Shown one piece after another: positions 7,411 through 11,026 of a stretch of 11,026 nucleotides of DNA. Source of the stretch: Conexibacter sp. GTDB lineage: Bacteria > Actinomycetota > Thermoleophilia > Solirubrobacterales > Solirubrobacteraceae. A program made the translations under genes and the position numbers. The stretch covers positions 1 through 11,026 of the forward strand of contig JAOPZG010000035.1 of NCBI GenBank assembly GCA_025964215.1, written 5' to 3'. The first letter of the stretch is position 1. Every line of letters starts with the position of its first letter. The notes beneath the pieces are model-generated. The model searched no databases and was not told the origin of the DNA. It worked only from the letters and a program-made list of their open reading frames with translations.

Positions 7411-7423
7411 GCGGTCGAGTCTA
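7411..7423 (-). promoter_or_regulatory. Putative internal leaderless promoter of purB
   Basis: On the minus strand TAGACT (7423-7418) is followed by 7 bases and then the GTG, in the short purE-purB gap. No -35 is recognisable. The layout matches the candidates at tetR and purC, which is the main support. Confidence 0.3.
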
Positions 7424-7431
7424 TGCAGCGA

Positions 7432-7914
7432 CTACGCGTTGAGGATGCGAAGCGCGAGATGCCCCGCGTTCTTCGCGTTGTCGAGGCCGACCGCGGCGAC
7501 CGGGACGCCCGGCGGCATCTGGACGACCGAGAGCAGCGCGTCGAGGCCGCCGGCCGCGGAGAGGCGGCTGGAGAGCGGGACGCCGATGACCGGCAGGTCG
7601 GTGTGCGCGGCGGCGACGCCGGGCAGCGCGGCGCTGAGGCCGGCGCCGGCGATGATGACCTTGAGGCCGCGCATGCGGGCGTTCGAGCAGTACTCGGAGA
7701 CGAGCGCGGGATCGCGGTGGGCGGACATGACGCGCGTCTCGGAGAGCACGCCCGCGTCCTCCAGCACCTTGGCGGCGCCGGCCATCGTGTCCATGTCGGA
7801 CTGCGAGCCCATGATGATCGCGACGAGGGGGGCGTCGGCCTCCACGGCCGCCTCCTCGAGCTGGGTCAGCGTCTCGGGCTCGGTCGTCGTTGCGGGCTGG
7901 GGCTGCTCGGTCAT
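7432..7914 (-). CDS. purE: PurE: N5-CAIR mutase or AIR carboxylase, divergent type
   Basis: PurE makes CAIR, either from N5-CAIR (class I, working with PurK) or directly from AIR and CO2 (class II). The 160-residue product has an acidic, Thr/Glu-rich N-terminal extension of about 27 residues. The core follows: GSQSDMDTM (36-44), SAHRDP (64-69) with the conserved His66, and [11 protein letters not shown] (90-100). Near the end comes [20 protein letters not shown]. In the usual class I enzyme these loops read SAHRTP and GAAHLPG; here Thr becomes Asp and the second His becomes Ala. The GVPLSS and GGLDALLS stretches recall PurE forms I associate with archaea. No purK lies in the window, so the class is open. 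The ATG at 7914 overlaps the purD stop as ATGA. A longer in-frame reading upstream through purD is a shadow. Confidence 0.94.
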   Translation of the reverse strand: MTEQPQPATTTEPETLTQLEEAAVEADAPLVAIIMGSQSDMDTMAGAAKVLEDAGVLSETRVMSAHRDPALVSEYCSNARMRGLKVIIAGAGLSAALPGVAAAHTDLPVIGVPLSSRLSAAGGLDALLSVVQMPPGVPVAAVGLDNAKNAGHLALRILNA

Positions 7915-9179
7915 GTGGTCATGCGCTCCACGGCCCGCTGGGCGATGTCGCGCCGCAGCTGCCGTCCGTCGAACTTGATCAGGTCCGCGGCAGCATAGGC
8001 ACGATCGCGGGCGGCAGCGGGGCCGGGGCCCAGCGCGGTCACGTTGAGGACGCGGCCGCCGGCCGTGACGATCGCCCCGTCGTCGCGGCGCGCGGTGCCC
8101 GCGTGGAGGATCTCGGCGCCCGTCGCGGCCGCCTCCTCCAGGCCGGTGATGACGTCGCCGGAGTGCGAGGAAGCGGGGTAGCCGCCGCTGGCGAGGACGA
8201 CCGTGACCGCCCAGTCGGCGCCGAAGTCCATCGCGTTCGACTCCAGGCCGCCGGGGCGCGTCGCGGCGACGAGCGTCTCGAGCAGGTCGCTGCGCAGGCG
8301 CGGAAGGACGACCTGCGTCTCGGGATCCCCGAAGCGCACGTTGAACTCGATCACCTGCGGGCCCTCGGCGGTGAGCATCAGCCCGGCGTAGAGGACGCCG
8401 TGGAACGGCGTGCCGCGCTCGCGCAGCAGGTCGACCACGGGCTGGTGGATCGCCGCGACGAGCGCGTCCGAGTCGGGCGCGCCGGCGACCGGGCTGTAGG
8501 CGCCCATGCCGCCGGTGTTCGGCCCCTCGTCGCCGTCGAAGATCCGCTTGTAGTCCTGGGCCGGGACCATCGGGACCGCGCGCTCGCCGTCGCAGATCGC
8601 GAACAGCGAGAGCTCCTCGCCGTCGAGGAAGTCCTCGACGACGACGGCGCCCTCGCCGAAGCGGCGCTCCTCGAGCATCTCGACGAGCGCGGCGCGCGCG
8701 GCCGGCTCGTCGGGCGCCACGACGACGCCCTTGCCGGCGGCGAGGCCGTCGAACTTGATGACGGTCGGGTAGCGGCCGTCGATGGCGGCGAGGCCGCCCG
8801 CGACGCTCGCGACCTCCTCCCACTGCGCCGTCGGGACGCCGGCGCTCGCCATGACCTCCTTGGCGAACGCCTTGGAGCCCTCGAGCCGGGCGGCGGCGGC
8901 GGTCGGGCCGAAGTGCGCGATGCCCGCCTCGGCGAGGCGGTCGGCGAGGCCCGCGACGAGCGGCGCCTCCGGGCCGATGACCACGAGGCCGACCTCCTCG
9001 TCGCGCGCGAGCGCGAGGAGCCCGTCGAGGTCCTCGACGCCGACCGGCACGCAGCGGGCGACCGCCGCGATCCCGGGGTTGCCGGGCGCGGCGACCAGCT
9101 CGGGTCGCTGCGGTGAGCGCGCGAGCGCGTTGACGATCGCGTGCTCGCGACCGCCGGCCCCGACGACGAGGACCTTCAC
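7911..9179 (-). CDS. purD: Phosphoribosylamine-glycine ligase (GAR synthetase) PurD
   Basis: PurD is an ATP-grasp ligase that joins phosphoribosylamine and glycine to form GAR, the second step of the pathway. The 422 residues match monofunctional bacterial PurD. The N-terminal domain starts [26 protein letters not shown] lies at 69-80. The ATP-grasp core includes [12 protein letters not shown] (141-152) and [15 protein letters not shown] (216-230), and the family signature RFGDPETQ is at 282-289. The C-terminus ends with the usual [12 protein letters not shown] pattern. The start is GTG at 9179, directly after the TAA of the GYD gene with no spacer. No Shine-Dalgarno is evident, so translation is probably coupled. 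Its last four bases overlap the purE start. Confidence 0.97.
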   Translation of the reverse strand: MKVLVVGAGGREHAIVNALARSPQRPELVAAPGNPGIAAVARCVPVGVEDLDGLLALARDEEVGLVVIGPEAPLVAGLADRLAEAGIAHFGPTAAAARLEGSKAFAKEVMASAGVPTAQWEEVASVAGGLAAIDGRYPTVIKFDGLAAGKGVVVAPDEPAARAALVEMLEERRFGEGAVVVEDFLDGEELSLFAICDGERAVPMVPAQDYKRIFDGDEGPNTGGMGAYSPVAGAPDSDALVAAIHQPVVDLLRERGTPFHGVLYAGLMLTAEGPQVIEFNVRFGDPETQVVLPRLRSDLLETLVAATRPGGLESNAMDFGADWAVTVVLASGGYPASSHSGDVITGLEEAAATGAEILHAGTARRDDGAIVTAGGRVLNVTALGPGPAAARDRAYAAADLIKFDGRQLRRDIAQRAVERMTT

Positions 9180-9461
9180 TTACAGGCTGGCGATGAAGTC
9201 GTCGATCGGGATCGCGCTCAGCGTCTCGAAGCGGCCGGTCCCGCGCGAGCCGAGCTCGAGGGAGACGCGGGCCATGGTGGACTCGTCGGGGGCCTCGACG
9301 ATGCTGACGAAGTCGAAGCGTCCGAGGACCGACCACTGAGCCTTGACGGTCGCTCCGAGCTGCTCGACCTCCGAGTTCACCTCGCGGATCCGCTGCGGGT
9401 TGTTCTTGACCGTCTGGACGCCCTCGGGCGTCAGGGTCGAAAGCATGATGTACGTCGGCAT
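9180..9461 (-). CDS. GYD-domain protein (function unknown), first gene of the purDEB block
   Basis: This is a small protein of 93 residues that looks like a GYD-family (Pfam PF08734) single domain with a ferredoxin-like beta-alpha-beta fold. It begins [14 protein letters not shown] and has a helix with NPQRIREVN. Then come [25 protein letters not shown] (residues 36-60), where the family's G-x-Y-D is read as GRFD, and a C-terminal [14 protein letters not shown]. No catalytic residues are known for the family and none are obvious here. The ATG at 9461 has a good ribosome-binding site, AAGGAG (9470-9465), though only 3 bases away. Its stop abuts the purD GTG, so the two must be co-transcribed. 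A role in purine synthesis is inferred from position only. Confidence 0.85.
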   Translation of the reverse strand: MPTYIMLSTLTPEGVQTVKNNPQRIREVNSEVEQLGATVKAQWSVLGRFDFVSIVEAPDESTMARVSLELGSRGTGRFETLSAIPIDDFIASL

Positions 9462-9478
9462 GCGCTCCTTCTACCCGA

Positions 9479-9504
9479 TCCGCGGGTTCCGCGGGTCACG
9501 ACCC
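9479..9504. repeat. 9-bp tandem repeat plus inverted repeat in a divergent spacer
   Basis: TCCGCGGGT occurs twice back to back (9479-9487 and 9488-9496). It is followed by the inverted repeat GGGTC-AC-GACCC (9493-9504). It sits in the 72-base spacer between the GYD-purD operon and the divergent secreted-protein gene, where a regulator site would be expected. No regulator can be named. Confidence 0.4.
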
Positions 9505-9514
9505 CTTGACCATC

Positions 9515-9520
9515 TAGCCT
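9515..9520 (+). promoter_or_regulatory. Putative -10 of the secreted-protein gene
   Basis: TAGCCT matches TAnnnT and lies 13 bases before the ATG, giving at most a leader of about 6 bases. No Shine-Dalgarno or convincing -35 is present. Confidence 0.3.
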
Positions 9521-9533
9521 TCTGTGCCGTCCC

Positions 9534-10250
9534 ATGCGCCGCGCCCTCGCCGTCCTCCCCCTCGCGATCCTGCTCGTCCCCGCCGCCGCCCGCGGCGCCG
9601 TCGTGCAGACCGATCGCACCTGCTACCTCCAGACCGACAAGACCAACGTCACGGTCTCCGGCAACGGCTACACGCCCGGCCGCCCGTACAGCGTGCTGCT
9701 CGACGGGACGGGGCTGGAGGGCGGTCTCGGGACGATGGACGCGGGTGGCGCGATGCAGGGCACGTTCGCCCCGCCAGCCCTCGGCGACGACGAGCTGGAG
9801 CGGACCTTCACCGTCCAGGTCGCCTCCGACGCGCTGGCCGCCAGCTCGATGTTCACGGTCACGCGGCTGAAGGCGAACTTCACGCCGTCCTCGGGCGACC
9901 CGAAGAAGCTGCGCGTCCGCTTCTCGGTCGCCGGCTTCGGGTTGGCCACCCACAACCCGGACGTCTACGTGCACTACATCGCGCCGGGCGGGACGCTGAA
10001 GGAGACGCTGCGGCTCGGCAAGGCGACCGGCCAGTGCGGGCGGATCGCCCGGACCGCCAAGCGCCGGCTCTTCCCCTTCGACGCGCCGAAGCTCGGCAAG
10101 TGGCAGCTCCAGTTCGACACCACCAAGTCCTTCACCAAGGGCGTGACCGGCAGCAAGTTCCTGTTCTACTCGGTCGGCGTGTGCCTCCAGCCCCCGGGCG
10201 CGCCGAGGCCGAGCAAGAGCGCGCCGTGCCCGCAGCAGGTCAGAAGCTGA
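9534..10250 (+). CDS. Secreted protein of unknown function
   Basis: I do not recognise a family. The 238-residue product starts with a clear signal peptide: MRRA, a hydrophobic core ALAVLPLAILLV, then an Ala-rich cleavage region around residues 19-22. There is no lipobox cysteine and no later membrane helix, so it should be exported and released or loosely surface-bound. The mature part looks beta-rich. An N-terminal third with VTVSGNGYTPGRPYSVLLDG resembles Ig-like or TIG-type extracellular domains, and a later basic region contains TAKRRLFPF and GKWQLQFDTT. Four cysteines (30, 168, 217, 232) could form two disulfides. The tail is Pro/Ser-rich. The gene is divergent from the GYD-purD operon, and its end overlaps the following ABC ATPase start by 25 bases, so the two are co-transcribed. 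Confidence 0.8.
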   Translation: MRRALAVLPLAILLVPAAARGAVVQTDRTCYLQTDKTNVTVSGNGYTPGRPYSVLLDGTGLEGGLGTMDAGGAMQGTFAPPALGDDELERTFTVQVASDALAASSMFTVTRLKANFTPSSGDPKKLRVRFSVAGFGLATHNPDVYVHYIAPGGTLKETLRLGKATGQCGRIARTAKRRLFPFDAPKLGKWQLQFDTTKSFTKGVTGSKFLFYSVGVCLQPPGAPRPSKSAPCPQQVRS

Positions 10251-11026
10251 CCGCCATCGCGCTGCGGGGCGCGACCGTCACGCGGTGGTCGGCGAGCGCC
10301 GGACGCGAGCTGCGGCTCCTCGACGCGGTCGACTGGGAGGTGCGCGCCGGCGAGCACTGGGTGGTGCTCGGGCCCAACGGCGCGGGCAAGACCACGTTGA
10401 TGCACCTCGCGGGCGCGATGGCGCAGCCCTCGGCCGGGACGGTCGAGGTGCTCGGCGCGCGCCTGGGCGGGGTCGACGTCCGGGCGCTGCGCGAGCGGAT
10501 CGGCTTCGTCGACGCGCGCCTCGCGCGCTCCCTGCGCGGCCACCACGACGGCCTCCAGACCGTGATGACCGGAGCGTTCAACACCATCATCCTCCAGGTC
10601 CGGCGGCTGACGGACGAGCACGAGGAGCGCGCCCGCGCGCTGATGGCGCTGGTCAGCGCGAGCGCGCTGATCGGCCGCCGCTTCGAGGACTGCTCGCAGG
10701 GCGAGCGCCAGCGCCTCCTGCTCGCCCGCGCGCTGATGGCCGACCCGGAGCTGCTGCTCCTCGACGAGCCGGCCGCCGGGCTCGACCTGCCCGGGCGCGA
10801 GGGCCTCGTCGCCGCGCTCGTCTCGCTCGCCCGCGACCGCCCGGCGCTGCCGACGGTCACGGTCACCCACCACCTCGAGGAGATCGCGCCCTCGGTGACG
10901 CACGCGCTGCTGCTCCGCGGCGGCCGCGTGCTCGCCGCCGGCCCGGTGGCCGAGGTGCTCACGAGCGAACGGGTGAGCGACTGCTTCGGCGTCGCGGTCG
11001 ACGTGGGCGCGCGGCGCGGCCGCTGG
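10226..11026 (+). CDS. ABC transporter ATP-binding protein, COG1119/ModF-YlmA-like (reaches window edge)
   Basis: This is an ATPase subunit with all nucleotide-binding motifs: Walker A GPNGAGKTT (49-57), signature SQGER (157-161) in place of LSGGQ, Walker B LLLLDEP (176-182), D-loop AGLDLPGRE and the histidine switch in VTHHLEEI (His215/216). The QGE-type signature plus THHLEEI and a C-terminal LLLRGGRVLAAG is the pattern of COG1119, annotated as molybdate-type or orphan ATPases (E. coli ModF, B. subtilis YlmA). The substrate is not deducible. A weak AAGAG lies 6 bases before GTG 10226, which gives the full N-terminal strand; no better start was found. All 267 codons to the edge are open. Relatives are of similar size, so little should be missing. 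No permease gene is visible. Confidence 0.88.
   Translation, partial: MPAAGQKLTAIALRGATVTRWSASAGRELRLLDAVDWEVRAGEHWVVLGPNGAGKTTLMHLAGAMAQPSAGTVEVLGARLGGVDVRALRERIGFVDARLARSLRGHHDGLQTVMTGAFNTIILQVRRLTDEHEERARALMALVSASALIGRRFEDCSQGERQRLLLARALMADPELLLLDEPAAGLDLPGREGLVAALVSLARDRPALPTVTVTHHLEEIAPSVTHALLLRGGRVLAAGPVAEVLTSERVSDCFGVAVDVGARRGRW

Noticed and set aside
7432..9336. 634-codon frame suggesting a purD-purE fusion or a long N-terminal extension of PurE
   Set aside because: Over purD it runs in a different frame from the real PurD and is low-complexity Arg/Gly/Ala. The ATGA overlap gives a normal PurE start at 7914.
10166..10962. Two minus-strand frames of about 240 codons opposite the ABC ATPase
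   Set aside because: Both are Arg/Ser/Ala-rich shadows. The plus frame carries Walker A, signature, Walker B and H-loop motifs in order.
1..11026. CRISPR array, tRNA, rRNA, prophage or toxin-antitoxin genes
   Set aside because: No regularly spaced repeats, no cloverleaf-like segment and no phage or toxin-like small genes were seen on either strand.

Overview
The window is very GC-rich, with C or G at almost every third codon position and frequent GTG starts. Together with several apparently leaderless promoters, this suggests a high-GC actinomycetote. The gene order and protein style feel like Thermoleophilia/Solirubrobacterales, but that placement is an impression from the sequence and was not tested.

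Most of the window is de novo purine (IMP/AMP) biosynthesis on the minus strand, in two blocks. The right-hand block (9461 down to 6136) reads GYD-domain protein, purD, purE, purB. The left-hand block (3687 down to the left edge) reads purC, purS, purQ, purL. Most junctions are abutting or overlapping (ATGA, GTGA, 17 bases), as expected for translationally coupled operons. PurSQL together form the FGAM synthase complex. PurD, PurE, PurC and PurB supply other steps of the same pathway. purF, purM, purN, purH and purK are not in the window.

The classical purE-B-C-S-Q-L order is interrupted between purB and purC by a divergent tetR / DHA2-type drug-exporter pair (3895-6139). The 139 bases between the two starts hold three copies of an inverted repeat, CGGACC-N4-GGTCCG, spaced 22 and 33 bp apart and placed over both predicted promoters. 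This looks like a self-contained, substrate-induced efflux switch. Between tetR and purC lies a 165-bp segment bounded by an 18-bp inverted repeat and rich in internal hairpins. A 10-bp direct repeat brackets the tetR-exporter cassette.

At the right end, on the plus strand, are an unrecognised secreted protein and an overlapping COG1119-like ABC ATPase that reaches the window edge.

The first ~70 bases do not behave like purL. Codon-position bias switches abruptly to the plus strand there and the PurL match is lost, so there is a junction at about base 60-80, either a real rearrangement or a chimeric contig end. Apart from that junction, the operator array, the inverted-repeat element and a divergent PurE, the window is ordinary core metabolism. 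I do not see a clearly new multi-gene system.
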